Shown: positions 1 to 8,132, counted from the stretch's first letter. The stretch is DNA of 64,000 nt from Moritella sp. (GCF_013215705.1 NZ_JABSQR010000023.1:1-64000); one strand, 5' to 3'. Made by a program: numbers and translations. The notes: generated by a model from the letters alone, not told the origin.

Positions 1-477
1 ATTTTTACCTAAAATGGTGCTACCAAATAACACCCCTCCTTCATTAATTACTTCTCTAAGGTGTGAAAAAGCGATGCTCTTTTCGGATAGATTACCTGGT
101 AAACAATGTAATAGATAATTAATGCTGACAGAATCAAATTTCTCACAGTTTAATGCTAATGGCTCTAAGATGTTACGGCAGTAGACCTCGGGGTTTAAGT
201 GTTTAATAGCTTTAGATGTTGACTCTAAACTGTTGTTATTTAGATCCACTAAGGCAACTCTTCTAACAGTGCTAGGAAGGTATTTTTTTAAATAATAACC
301 TGTTCCGACTCCCACATCTAAATGGTTGTTAGATACTAACGTCGCAAATTTTTTGCCGATAATGTTAGTTGGACATTTCCATAAATAATTATTTGAAAAA
401 CCTAAAACCCATATGTCATAGATTGAAAGTACCTTTTTTGAATAAACAGCTTGACCTGTAATAACGTTTTTATTCAT
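1..477 (-). CDS. Class I SAM-dependent methyltransferase, C-terminus cut by window edge
   Basis: An open frame of 159 codons runs from an ATG at 477 off the left edge without a stop. The glycine-rich SAM-binding motif I reads LDVGVGTGYYL near residues 53-63, an acidic strand-2 end reads ALVDLN, and a motif like NYLLHCLPG lies around residue 120. This layout is that of a class I methyltransferase with a Rossmann fold, probably cytosolic and acting on a small molecule, but the substrate cannot be read. The gene is transcribed leftwards. The stretch 478-653 upstream is AT-rich and ends in an IS3-like end, so the gene sits against mobile-element debris. Confidence 0.7.
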   Translation of the reverse strand, partial: MNKNVITGQAVYSKKVLSIYDIWVLGFSNNYLWKCPTNIIGKKFATLVSNNHLDVGVGTGYYLKKYLPSTVRRVALVDLNNNSLESTSKAIKHLNPEVYCRNILEPLALNCEKFDSVSINYLLHCLPGNLSEKSIAFSHLREVINEGGVLFGSTILGKN

Positions 478-653
478 CTAATTTTAAAACACCCAATTTA
501 AAATTAGATGTATACACCATCTATTATATAAATAAAAGCTTACCAGTTAAACTAAATATATCGCGAGTGTGACTTCCTTATAACAAGAAAAATTCTGTAT
601 TGATGCGGTAAATCAGGTCTTCTTGTAATGGTCAACTCAAATCGGACACTTGC

Positions 654-1010
654 TTAAGCTACTTTTCTTAATATCTGTTGCTCAAATTCCATCGGTGATA
701 AATACCCCAATGTCGTATGTGACAGCTTGCTGTTATAATAAGCAAGGTAATCCAAAATACAGAGTTCAGCATCTTTCTTTGTTTTCAAGCGATAGTAATG
801 CATATGCTCGTGTTTTAAGCTTCTAAAAAATAGCTCTGTTGGTGCATTATCCCAACACTCACCTTTGCCGCTCATGCTGGCTATCATCTCCATTGTCGAT
901 AGCATTTCTTGGTACTTACCGCTTGCGTATTGGCTGCCTCTATCTGAATGATGCATCACGCCAGCATTGGTTTTTTGTCGGCAATACTCCATCCAACAAT
1001 TTTCCTTGAA
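654..1010 (-). pseudogene. IS3-family transposase (orfB) C-terminal remnant
   Basis: The frame keeps the C-terminal half of an IS3-family DDE transposase: HHSDRGSQYAS carries the second catalytic Asp, WDNAPTELFFRSLKHE carries the catalytic Glu, and the usual LDYLAYYNSKLSHTTLGY block follows. The N-terminal part with the first catalytic Asp is absent; upstream of about 1010 the frame becomes low-complexity sequence. The sequence GGTCAACTCAAATCGGACA at about 629-647 looks like the IS 3' end. No partner orfA or opposite terminal repeat was found, so the element is dead. Confidence 0.8.
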
Positions 1011-1018
1011 TATAAATC

Positions 1019-1074
1019 CATAACAGCATGTAATAACCCATAACAACATGTAATAACCTGTAATAACCTGTAAT
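1019..1074. repeat. Short tandem repeats at the broken edge of the IS remnant
   Basis: Imperfect copies of CATAACARCATGTAATAACC are followed by about three copies of the 10-mer TAATAACCTG. They begin exactly where homology to the transposase fades, which suggests slippage or a rearrangement scar at the truncation point. Confidence 0.6.
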
Positions 1075-1154
1075 ATTTTTTTGATAATGAATATCTTAGT
1101 ATTCATCTACAGTTTAAAAATATCTAATATCAGTACATTGCCAGGAATAATAAA

Positions 1155-1277
1155 ATGAAATGTTGTAACGACTCAAGGCTACAGAGAGTCAATAGAAAAT
1201 GGTTTGAGAAATTATTGTATAGCGGTATCTATAAATGTAATCGCTGTGGCAAGGTGTTTAAACTTAAAGCTAGCTAA
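1155..1277 (+). CDS. Small zinc-ribbon-like protein (40 aa)
   Basis: A 40-codon ORF runs from ATG 1155 to TAA 1275-1277. The product is basic and has two cysteine pairs: CC at residues 3-4 and a CNRCG knuckle near residue 29, an arrangement typical of small zinc ribbons. The sequence between the pairs (RLQRVNRKWFEKLLYSG) is rich in basic and aromatic residues, as in other tiny zinc-ribbon proteins. No strong Shine-Dalgarno is seen upstream (AGGAATAAAA is the best candidate). The function is unknown; nucleic-acid binding is only a guess. Confidence 0.5.
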   Translation: MKCCNDSRLQRVNRKWFEKLLYSGIYKCNRCGKVFKLKAS

Positions 1278-1359
1278 GACCTAAACTCATAAATATCAGC
1301 TAAGAACACAGCCTAATTTCTTAGCTGACAGATTGATCTCACATCAGGAATTAATACCG

Positions 1360-1391
1360 TAAACTATTCACCACCTAAACTATTCACTACC
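1360..1391. repeat. Two 16-bp direct repeats
   Basis: TAAACTATTCACCACC at 1360-1375 is followed directly by TAAACTATTCACTACC at 1376-1391, with one mismatch, and then TAAACA. They lie in the gene-poor stretch 1278-2052. No function is evident. Confidence 0.5.
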
Positions 1392-1571
1392 TAAACAATA
1401 AACTTGTTTAAATACTCAATAATTTAAGTCGGCTAAGCTTACTTGCCAGTGTCTATACCATCGACGTTTAGCGTCTTACGCTTGTTTAACGATATCGTTT
1501 ACACAATGGCGCTTACAGCGATTCAAGCTAAGTAATTAACGCCTTAGCCTCAGATAAAAAAAAACATGTGT

Positions 1572-1593
1572 AAGGCTCATTTAGGAGCCTTTT
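1572..1593 (+). terminator. Hairpin with short T run
   Basis: A perfect 7-bp stem AAGGCTC/GAGCCTT closes a 6-nt loop and is followed by a short T run. It may end a transcript from the small gene at 1155-1277, about 300 nt upstream. Confidence 0.4.
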
Positions 1594-1738
1594 AGATATA
1601 ACAAAAACGGCTAAAACAGCCAGTCTTTAGTTGTATTTAATTTCTAATTTTTCCTTGATTTTTCAATAAATATTAAAATTTAAACATAAAACCCTTTTAA
1701 TACATACACTTAAACAAATAGCCCCAGTTAACACACAA

Positions 1739-1905
1739 GGTTATCCACAGAAATTGTGGATAACCTAAAAAAAACACATGTTATGGGGAAAACAATCCAA
1801 TTATATGACTTATTTGTCCACAACACCATTTTTACAGTTAAAGTTATACACAGGTGAAGTAATACTAAGGAGATGTATACACAATACGGACATTTTTGTG
1901 TATAA
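1739..1905. other. Cluster of DnaA-box-like 9-mers
   Basis: Four sequences match the DnaA-box consensus TTATNCACA: TTATCCACA at 1741-1749 (+), its inverted copy at 1755-1763 (-), TTATACACA at 1844-1852 (+), and an inverted copy at 1897-1905 (-). A one-mismatch box TTGTCCACA lies at 1814-1822. The first two form an 11-bp inverted repeat with a 5-nt loop. A very AT-rich stretch (about 1620-1700) lies immediately to the left. No mnmG/mioC neighbours of a classical oriC are present. A DnaA-titration or regulatory cluster is as likely as an origin. Confidence 0.5.
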
Positions 1906-1982
1906 AATAATAAACTCAAAAATAAGTTAATAGTCAGGTCGTGAAAGTCATATAAATAACACTGTTTATGTATAAAACAGGC

Positions 1983-2008
1983 ATAAAAAAAGCCTCAAAC
2001 GAGGCTTC
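1983..2008 (-). terminator. Rho-independent terminator of the 37-aa gene
   Basis: Read on the minus strand, the 7-bp stem AAGCCTC/GAGGCTT with a 4-nt loop is followed by a run of T residues. It lies about 45 bp downstream of the small gene at 2053-2166. Confidence 0.75.
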
Positions 2009-2052
2009 TTCTATCATCAGTAATATATCGTCAACTATTCAGTCTAAGTTGA

Positions 2053-2166
2053 TTAATTTACGCCTGACTCATCTTCAAGTTGTTTGCGTAATTCCGCTTC
2101 CAATTCTTGTTGTAATTCGTCTTGAAGTTGATAATACGATAAATCATTTTCATTATAGTCCATCAT
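2053..2166 (-). CDS. Small acidic hypothetical protein (37 aa)
   Basis: The ORF starts at ATG 2166 (a second ATG follows directly) and ends at TAA 2055-2053. It has a strong Shine-Dalgarno AAGGTGG a few bases upstream and a good terminator downstream, so it is very likely a real gene although it is only 37 codons long. The product is acidic and Gln/Glu/Leu-rich (LQDELQQELEAELRKQLE), with heptad-like spacing that predicts one amphipathic helix. It has no cysteines and no signal peptide. I do not recognise the family. Confidence 0.65.
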   Translation of the reverse strand: MMDYNENDLSYYQLQDELQQELEAELRKQLEDESGVN

Positions 2167-2487
2167 AACCACCTTAATCGTACTTAACAGTACATCGTTA
2201 AAATATGTCGATAATCGATAACCCGTTTATCACACTTCTCCGAACAACCTTTTGCTCAGCTCATGTATTAATCCTAACACAGCATTTTCAGTCCGCAATA
2301 TTTGTTGAACTGAGTGAAAAGTTTGATCACGGTCAATAAATCCATTTTGTAATTATTTATCAACATTTTGACTATCAGCTCTTCATATGAAAGCAAACTA
2401 ACGAAATAACAAAGGGACGACGACCTCAACATACAACAAGGTAACTAAAACTGAACAATAATAAACAAAATAGAACAACTTAATATA

Positions 2488-2519
2488 AGGTATATTAAAA
2501 AGTAATATACCTCTTTTTT
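2488..2519 (+). terminator. Orphan hairpin-plus-T-run terminator
   Basis: A perfect 10-bp stem AGGTATATTA/TAATATACCT with loop AAAAG is followed by CTTTTTTG on the plus strand. No plus-strand gene lies upstream between 2170 and 2488, so it either ends an unseen small RNA or acts as a roadblock for leftward transcription from 2556-3494. Otherwise I see nothing in 2167-2487. Confidence 0.5.
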
Positions 2520-2555
2520 GACGCTGTAATCAGCGAAACATTCGAATAACAGCGA

Positions 2556-3494
2556 TTAACCCGCGTTAGGCAAGTAAGTAAAGATTAATACCTTAAGACC
2601 TTTGCCCGCTTCTGCTTCTTTGAATACGGCTGGCGGTGCGAGTTGTTCTTGGAACACACAGTCTGGGCAATGTTCGGCGACATTATCAAATAAGAACTGT
2701 TCACCTAGCTCTGGAGCATTCAAGCATAACATCACTTTACCGCCCGGCTTCACTAGCTGTGGGATCCGTTTAATGATCTTGCTGTAGTCGCGTTTAATAT
2801 CAACACTGCCCTTTTGGAACGACGGTGGATCCGAGATCAACAGATCATAAGGGCCGTGCTTACGTAAACGGCCATATGATTTAAAGATATCAATACTTTC
2901 AAATTTAACCCGCTTAAGATCCTGGCTATTACTGTGGTGATTATCACGGCCTACGGTTAATGATGAGCGGCTAAGATCAACATTCAATACTTTGTCTGCG
3001 CCACCCGCTAAAGCAGCAACAGAAAAGGCACAAGTGTAAGAGAATAGGTTTAATACATTGGCATTCTCTGCGTGGTCTTTTACCCACTGACGGCCATTGG
3101 CCATATCCAGGAACAGACCCGTGTTTTGCGCACGACCAAATTCAAGATTAAAGATCATGCCATTTTCAGTGATCTCGGTGCGGTGACATTCTTCGCCAAG
3201 GAACAATGCTGTTGGCGCTCGTTCACGACAACGGAATTGCACCAGTACGGTTTTACATTGCTCACCAAGCTGCTCTTGAAGTGCTTCAGCTAACAATAAT
3301 AAGTAAGCGTTTTCTTCTTCTTTGTATAGCGTAATAAGTGCAACTGGTGACAACCAATCAATGTTAATGTGCTCGAAACCAGCATACGTATGGCCACGAC
3401 CATGGAACAAGCGACAAGCATCTTCTGCAACAGCAGAAAAATCAATAAATTCAAGCGGCAATTTCACATCAGCCTCGGACATAGGAACAGTCAC
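2556..3494 (-). CDS. Class I SAM-dependent methyltransferase, RlmI/RlmK-like
   Basis: The 312-aa protein has the Rossmann methyltransferase core. LNLFSYTCAFSVAAL is motif I near residues 148-162, NVDLS is the acidic motif II, and ISDPPSF is the DPPS catalytic motif near residue 220, typical of the COG1092 rRNA m5C/m2G methyltransferases. It lacks the N-terminal PUA domain of RlmI, so the substrate is inferred only as RNA. The start is taken as GTG at 3494, preceded by AAGGTGA at suitable spacing; an ATG four codons further in is an alternative. The gene is monocistronic and convergent with nothing obvious. Confidence 0.75.
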   Translation of the reverse strand: MTVPMSEADVKLPLEFIDFSAVAEDACRLFHGRGHTYAGFEHINIDWLSPVALITLYKEEENAYLLLLAEALQEQLGEQCKTVLVQFRCRERAPTALFLGEECHRTEITENGMIFNLEFGRAQNTGLFLDMANGRQWVKDHAENANVLNLFSYTCAFSVAALAGGADKVLNVDLSRSSLTVGRDNHHSNSQDLKRVKFESIDIFKSYGRLRKHGPYDLLISDPPSFQKGSVDIKRDYSKIIKRIPQLVKPGGKVMLCLNAPELGEQFLFDNVAEHCPDCVFQEQLAPPAVFKEAEAGKGLKVLIFTYLPNAG

Positions 3495-3520
3495 AATCTT
3501 ATTTCACCTTAATTAATCTT

Positions 3521-3556
3521 ACAAAACAAAAAGGGATGCACACTGTACATCCCTTT
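3521..3556 (-). terminator. Terminator downstream of the AI-2E family permease
   Basis: A 9-bp stem AAAGGGATG/CATCCCTTT is followed on the minus strand by TTTTTGTTTTG. It ends the permease transcript before the next minus-strand gene begins at 3494. Confidence 0.75.
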
Positions 3557-3598
3557 ATTCAATTCACCGCATTATACTCGATTAGCACTAAATTGCGA

Positions 3599-4699
3599 TC
3601 AAGCCTCTTGGTTATTTTTTACGTCAACATCACTGCTCTTTTTCACATCAACATCACGACTCTTCTTCACGTCGAGATCACTACTGATCAGTATCGACAT
3701 CCAGTTCTGATCATTAATAGTTTCTAAGCCAATTTTAACAATCATGGTTAGCGGTACCGCGAGTAACATACCGACAAGACCAAGCAACCAGCCCCAGAAG
3801 ATTAATGATAAGAACACAATCAAAGTTGATAAACCCAGCCCTTTGCCCATGAAACGTGGCTCTATCACATTACCCATCACCAAGTTAATCGTCACATAAC
3901 CTGCTGCTACGGCACCAGCTTCTGGTAAACCGAGTTGTAACGTCGTTAAGATCACCGCTGGTACCGCGGCAATTAAAGACCCGATATTAGGTACGTAGTT
4001 GAGTAGGAATGCGATTAAGCCCCACAGCAGATAGAAATCCACATCCATTATAAACAGCATTAAACCAACCGAGATACCCGTCGCGATACTGACTAAGGTT
4101 TTGATCGCCACGTATTTGTTCACCGAATCTAAGAACTTGTCTAACTGTGCTAATTTGAAATCTGGGTCTTTAAACATTAAATGCAGTTTCTTCGGTAAAA
4201 CATCACCTTCAAACAGCATAAAGACCACAGTTATTAAGATCAGGAAAATGTTGGCCATCACCCCAGACAAACTACTCACCATGCTAGAAACCATCGTAAC
4301 AGCGGTGCCAGGATTGAAGTATTCCAGTAAGGTGTCTGATGATATTTTGATGTTATATTTATTTAAGAACATCACTAACTCACCGTAATGTCCTCTAATT
4401 TGACTTTGATAATCACCAATATTACTGGTGAGCTGCTGCACACTCGAGCCAATCACACTGGTGATCGACAAGCCAATCGTGATAGCGAGAATCAGCACAA
4501 CAAAAATCGCGATTGCGCGTGGGATACGGAAACGTGTGATCACATTGACCAATGGGTTGCAAATAATAGCAATAAACACAGCGAGCAAGAATGGAATGAT
4601 AATCGGCGTGGCTATTTTGATACCACCGAGAATAATGATCACCGCGGCTACCATCACCAAATTACGCATCTGGCTATTTTCGTTTAAAATTAGTTTCAT
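3599..4699 (-). CDS. AI-2E family transporter (YdiK/PerM type permease)
   Basis: The 366-aa polytopic inner-membrane protein shows the family arrangement: an N-terminal pair of TM segments (residues ~13-35 and 60-85), a central cytoplasmic or periplasmic loop region, then a hydrophobic C-terminal bundle with LNYVPNIGSLIAAVPA and NVIEPRFMGKGLGLS, the most conserved family blocks. Members export diverse small molecules; the AI-2 link holds only for TqsA, so no substrate is assigned. The last ~25 residues are an unusual hydrophilic tail of DVDVKKSS repeats encoded by a 24-bp minisatellite. The gene ends at a good terminator. Confidence 0.85.
   Translation of the reverse strand: MKLILNENSQMRNLVMVAAVIIILGGIKIATPIIIPFLLAVFIAIICNPLVNVITRFRIPRAIAIFVVLILAITIGLSITSVIGSSVQQLTSNIGDYQSQIRGHYGELVMFLNKYNIKISSDTLLEYFNPGTAVTMVSSMVSSLSGVMANIFLILITVVFMLFEGDVLPKKLHLMFKDPDFKLAQLDKFLDSVNKYVAIKTLVSIATGISVGLMLFIMDVDFYLLWGLIAFLLNYVPNIGSLIAAVPAVILTTLQLGLPEAGAVAAGYVTINLVMGNVIEPRFMGKGLGLSTLIVFLSLIFWGWLLGLVGMLLAVPLTMIVKIGLETINDQNWMSILISSDLDVKKSRDVDVKKSSDVDVKNNQEA
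3621..3686. repeat. 24-bp coding minisatellite
   Basis: About 2.75 copies of a 24-bp unit (3621-3644, 3645-3668, 3669-3686) encode the DVDVKKSS repeats at the C-terminus of the permease. Copy-number change would alter tail length in steps of eight residues without a frameshift. Confidence 0.7.
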
Positions 4700-4936
4700 A
4701 GTTACTCATTAGGGTACTACTGGGTGCTAATAGTCGCCAGTATTCTACGACGTGACTGATGAATATAACCTTAACAAGGTGAAAACACTAATGATATTAC
4801 ATTGATGCGAGTAACGAAATTGGGTAAGAGATCGGAGAGTGATCTTCAATAACACGAATAATTATTGCGATAGAATCACAAAAACGAATAACACTTTAAA
4901 ATAAAGAATAGATAATTAATAAGTTGTAGGAGTAAA

Positions 4937-4963
4937 ACAGGAATAACAGGAATAACAGGAATT
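4937..4963. repeat. Three 9-bp tandem repeats beside attL
   Basis: ACAGGAATA is repeated at 4937-4945 and 4946-4954, and ACAGGAATT follows at 4955-4963. It is the only structure seen in the intergenic stretch 4700-4985, which otherwise holds the upstream region of the permease gene. Confidence 0.6.
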
Positions 4964-4985
4964 TAGAATTGAATATATTTGAAGC

Positions 4986-5043
4986 AGAAATGGTGGAGCC
5001 AAACGGGATCGAACCGATGACCTCGACACTGCCAGTGTCGCGC
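4986..5043 (-). repeat. attL: 58-bp duplicate of the tRNA-Ala 3' half
   Basis: The sequence equals 19876-19933 base for base and covers the T arm, variable loop, anticodon arm and acceptor 3' strand including the encoded CCA. It diverges after 5043, so it is not a functional tRNA; it is the attachment-site copy left by integration. Confidence 0.92.
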
Positions 5044-5088
5044 GTGATATCAATGCGTTACGGAGATTATAGCACAATAGGAATAAAG

Positions 5089-5110
5089 ATGAGTGTAAAA
5101 TGAGTGCAAA
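5089..5110. promoter_or_regulatory. Left arm-type integrase site (two 11-bp repeats)
   Basis: ATGAGTGTAAA (5089-5099) and ATGAGTGCAAA (5100-5110) are tandem 11-mers 46 bp inside attL. The same 11-mer occurs at 19810-19820 near attR. One helical turn per repeat and symmetric placement at both ends fit the arm-binding domain of a tyrosine integrase. The rest of 5044-5362 shows no gene. Confidence 0.55.
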
Positions 5111-5362
5111 ATAATTTCGCTAATAGCCAGTCCATGTCATCGACACGATACCGTTAATAACTTCATGCATAATTGCCCTGTAGCTTTAAGGTTGTCAACC
5201 GCACCAGCAAAATCCCAACCGATGAAATTCAAAAAACACCGATATATTGAATTTTGTTTAGAACCCTGAAATCAAGGATTATAATGTCTATACATTAAAT
5301 CATTTGACCACTTCTAAATATAAGTGGGTCAATAAAGACAACAACCAAAAGGTAATACAATT

Positions 5363-5572
5363 ATGAAACATCAACCATTAGCGCAAGACCCACAAACATT
5401 AATCGATCTCAGTATCCAACGTGCATTAATTGACGAATCACCCACGCTTAATAGCCTGTCGCCATTCATCCGTAAATGTATAGAGCAAGATTACAGCTTG
5501 AAGCTTATATCGCAAACGTGTGGTATGACTCGCGTAACATTGAATAGTATTTTACAGCGCACAGCACCCTAA
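5363..5572 (+). CDS. Small HTH-like protein, first gene of the island
   Basis: The 69-aa product carries a C-terminal segment, SLKLISQTCGMTRVTLNSIL (residues ~46-65), that reads like a helix-turn-helix: LISQTCGM as first helix and turn, TRVTLNSIL as recognition helix. AAAGG lies ten bases upstream of the ATG. It leads a plus-strand series with two mini-ORFs and the replication protein, so it may be an excision or replication regulator of the element. No family match is recognised. Confidence 0.55.
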   Translation: MKHQPLAQDPQTLIDLSIQRALIDESPTLNSLSPFIRKCIEQDYSLKLISQTCGMTRVTLNSILQRTAP

Positions 5573-5653
5573 CCGTAAGCCCTGTCAGCACCTTCTTACT
5601 AACCGTGGTCGTGAGGTATAACACGTATCAAATACATTATGAGAGAAGCTATT

Positions 5654-5764
5654 ATGAAAAATAACCCGAAGGTGCAACAGCGCCATAAACCAAATATTAC
5701 AGGTAGAATTTATGATACACCACCAACCACAGGATCAAGTCAAACAAAGGATTATGATACCTAA
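5654..5764 (+). CDS. Mini-ORF, 36 aa, upstream of the replication gene
   Basis: ATG 5654 to TAA 5762-5764 encodes a polar, Thr/Pro/Gln-rich peptide with no recognised motif. GAGAGAAG precedes the start. Its end overlaps the next mini-ORF by 11 bp, which suggests a translationally coupled leader series before the replication gene. Confidence 0.35.
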   Translation: MKNNPKVQQRHKPNITGRIYDTPPTTGSSQTKDYDT

Positions 5765-5885
5765 GAACCTAATCAACCAACTTGCAGCATGTAACAATGG
5801 TAAATCAATTACGGCTCAGATTAACGAGCTAATCATTAACCATATTGCACAGGATGTTGCCCATGTTGAGTCAAACACAAAGTAA
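5754..5885 (+). CDS. Mini-ORF, 43 aa, overlapping the replication gene start
   Basis: ATG 5754 to TAA 5883-5885 encodes a mostly helical peptide (NLINQLAACNNGKSITAQIN). AAAGGA lies very close upstream. Its last eight codons overlap the start of the replication protein, so translation of the two is probably coupled; it may control replication-protein level, as leader peptides do in plasmids. No homolog is recognised. Confidence 0.4.
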   Translation: MIPKNLINQLAACNNGKSITAQINELIINHIAQDVAHVESNTK

Positions 5886-8118
5886 GTCAATACATTACCA
5901 ATACGCAGAACCAGCATTGGACGCATGGCTTCACGCAGCGCCACCAACAGCAAGGTTAAACGATGTTGACTTCCTTGACTTAGTTACCCAATTGACTAAT
6001 GCATCTAATGCCGCACAGATTAAGCCGAAGTTGAAAGAAACTGAGATAATCAACATCCATTTGTTAGATGGTCAGTACCTTTCGGATCTAGACATCCCAC
6101 AATTAACCGATGGCAAACCAAAGTTGGTGCAGGTAAATGCTGGTGTATCTACTGGTAAAACGACTTGTATGGTCAAAGGTAAAGGGGCTGAAAATGACGT
6201 AATGATTACGCACCAAATCAGCATCAAAGATCAAACATTGTCAGATTACGGCCACCACGAAAATCGAGCGGATGTAATGCAGTTGGAGCATTCAGCAAGT
6301 GCCAATATTCCAGAGTTATCCAAGTATCGTTTGGTTAACTTCGACGAAGCAACCACTATCACAGATGCAGGGACGTATCGTATTGAGACCATTTCCAAAG
6401 TCTATGACAAGATTCAACAGTTGCGGAAACATACCACCGTTGCTTTATGGTCGGGCACATTCCGTCCAGAGTTTAACCCGTTTAGGTTTGATGTAATTAT
6501 CAACGTTCACCGTGTTAAGCCAATAAGCAACATCAAGGTTTATCATGCCGTTGGTGAATATGTAAATGTTGCATTGCCGAAGCAGCACCCAGACGACCCG
6601 ACCGAGACAGTCAAACAAGAGAAAATGCGCCCAGTGACTACTGATATGATGGTCGATGTTGTATTGAAAGAGCGTGAGTTGTCCAAAGGGTATAAGCCAC
6701 ATGCACCGTTTAAGCTATTCGATAATAGTGTATTGGACGAAGATGGACGGATGAAGCATAAGCCAATACTGTTATTACATGACAGCACAAAGGACTTGCT
6801 AGTAATACAGGCTAAGTTGTTGGAATACGGGGTCACTTCCACGGTTTGTAATTCTCAGTTGAATAAGAATAATAAGCACAATGAGAAATACAAGAAACTA
6901 ATGGATACATCAATGATCGGTAGTATGGGTGTCGATGTAGTATTGACCACATGTTGCTTACGAGAGGGTATCAATATCCTTGATCCAATGCATGTAATTG
7001 TGATGCAAGCCGCTTCCGAGTTTATGCAGCAGTCAATAGCCCGTGCTAGGGATACCGCAAATGCCAGCTATTTGATAATTATGGGCAATGGCAAACAATG
7101 TATGGATCTGGATGCAATTAAGCTTTACCGCTCTGATGGTTTGATGGACATTGAATCAATGACACCACAAGGGACTGACCCACGGTGCAAGTTTACTTTG
7201 GACACTTATCGCGAGAATGTCGGAATCAGTATTACTGGTAAACACACCATCGACCACATCACAAGCGACACCTTGAAACGTAGTGTGATTACTCACGCAA
7301 TCTACAACTATGAATCAAAACAGTCGCGGTATGCATTTGATACGGTCAACAAGTTTTGCGGCTTATACGGTTTCAATCCTGAATTCATCGTTATTGGTGA
7401 TGACATAGGATCGGAAACATTTGTATTACCCGACTATTTGAAAGCCATTCCTAAAAAGGATATTCGTTATGCATTGGATAACAACTTTGCCGAATACCAA
7501 ATGGCGGATCACTTTGGTTATAACATCGAAGATTGCCAGAATGTCTATGATAAGTTGGAATCTTTCAAGGACGTTTACGAGTCGTGCGCGGTATCAATTG
7601 ACGGTGTTAGCACGTGGGAGAAAGCTTATAGCGCATTTGCTGCCGGATCACTGTTATTCGTTGCTAGTATGTGCAAAAGACAGCTAACTTTTATCAAGAA
7701 AATCATTAATAATAACCTTGAAACGTTTGGAGAAATACCAGCGGAATCCATGCAGGAAACAGCGGATAACTTTTGGCGTATGGTTGTTAGTGAGCATCAT
7801 CTTTGGTTGTACCCAGAGTATGACGGCCAACGTGTGAGAGTATTCATCTGGTTAATGGGGTTGCTAAAATACAAGCGTAGAAATGATAAAATAGTAAGCA
7901 TCGTTTACCGCCTACCAGCACGTAAAGCACTTGCGGATCTGCATTGGTGGAAATCAAAAGGACTTACAGCCTGTCAACGCGGTGCATTAGGTAAGCGAAA
8001 AAAAGTAATAGAATCCAGTCACATAACATTAATGGACTTTTGCAATAAGCATCAAGTATCACAACTGGATGTAGTCAATATGAAGATGAAACAAGTAAAA
8101 CTACTTCTTGTAAGTTGA
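5863..8118 (+). CDS. Superfamily-2 helicase-like replication protein of the island
   Basis: The ~751-aa product has a P-loop NAGVSTGKTT (Lys near residue 99), a Walker B LVNFDEATT (near 161), a motif III-like LWSGTF, a motif V-like VVLTTCCLREGINI and a motif VI-like QSIARARD with arginine fingers. This is the order of an SF2 DEAD/DExH helicase, as in origin-binding replication proteins of plasmids and some viruses. The C-terminal ~350 residues match nothing I recognise and may bind the origin. I chose ATG 5863 because AGGA lies eight bases upstream; TTG 5845 and ATG 5854 are in frame. It overlaps the 43-aa mini-ORF, and a large inverted repeat follows 14 bp after the stop. Confidence 0.7.
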   Translation: MLSQTQSKSIHYQYAEPALDAWLHAAPPTARLNDVDFLDLVTQLTNASNAAQIKPKLKETEIINIHLLDGQYLSDLDIPQLTDGKPKLVQVNAGVSTGKTTCMVKGKGAENDVMITHQISIKDQTLSDYGHHENRADVMQLEHSASANIPELSKYRLVNFDEATTITDAGTYRIETISKVYDKIQQLRKHTTVALWSGTFRPEFNPFRFDVIINVHRVKPISNIKVYHAVGEYVNVALPKQHPDDPTETVKQEKMRPVTTDMMVDVVLKERELSKGYKPHAPFKLFDNSVLDEDGRMKHKPILLLHDSTKDLLVIQAKLLEYGVTSTVCNSQLNKNNKHNEKYKKLMDTSMIGSMGVDVVLTTCCLREGINILDPMHVIVMQAASEFMQQSIARARDTANASYLIIMGNGKQCMDLDAIKLYRSDGLMDIESMTPQGTDPRCKFTLDTYRENVGISITGKHTIDHITSDTLKRSVITHAIYNYESKQSRYAFDTVNKFCGLYGFNPEFIVIGDDIGSETFVLPDYLKAIPKKDIRYALDNNFAEYQMADHFGYNIEDCQNVYDKLESFKDVYESCAVSIDGVSTWEKAYSAFAAGSLLFVASMCKRQLTFIKKIINNNLETFGEIPAESMQETADNFWRMVVSEHHLWLYPEYDGQRVRVFIWLMGLLKYKRRNDKIVSIVYRLPARKALADLHWWKSKGLTACQRGALGKRKKVIESSHITLMDFCNKHQVSQLDVVNMKMKQVKLLLVS

Positions 8119-8132
8119 TACCAAGCAATACC

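Noticed and set aside
1739-1905. Chromosomal replication origin oriC
   Set aside because: DnaA boxes and AT-rich DNA are present, but there are few GATC sites and no mnmG, mioC, dnaA, rpmH or parAB genes nearby. The evidence does not reach an origin call.
1728-1919. 63-codon minus-strand ORF over the DnaA-box region
   Set aside because: Cys/Leu-rich translation without domain or ribosome site; it is explained by the repeat content of the region.
4986-5043. Functional second tRNA-Ala gene
   Set aside because: Only the 3' half is present; the 5' acceptor strand and D arm are missing. It is the attL duplicate.
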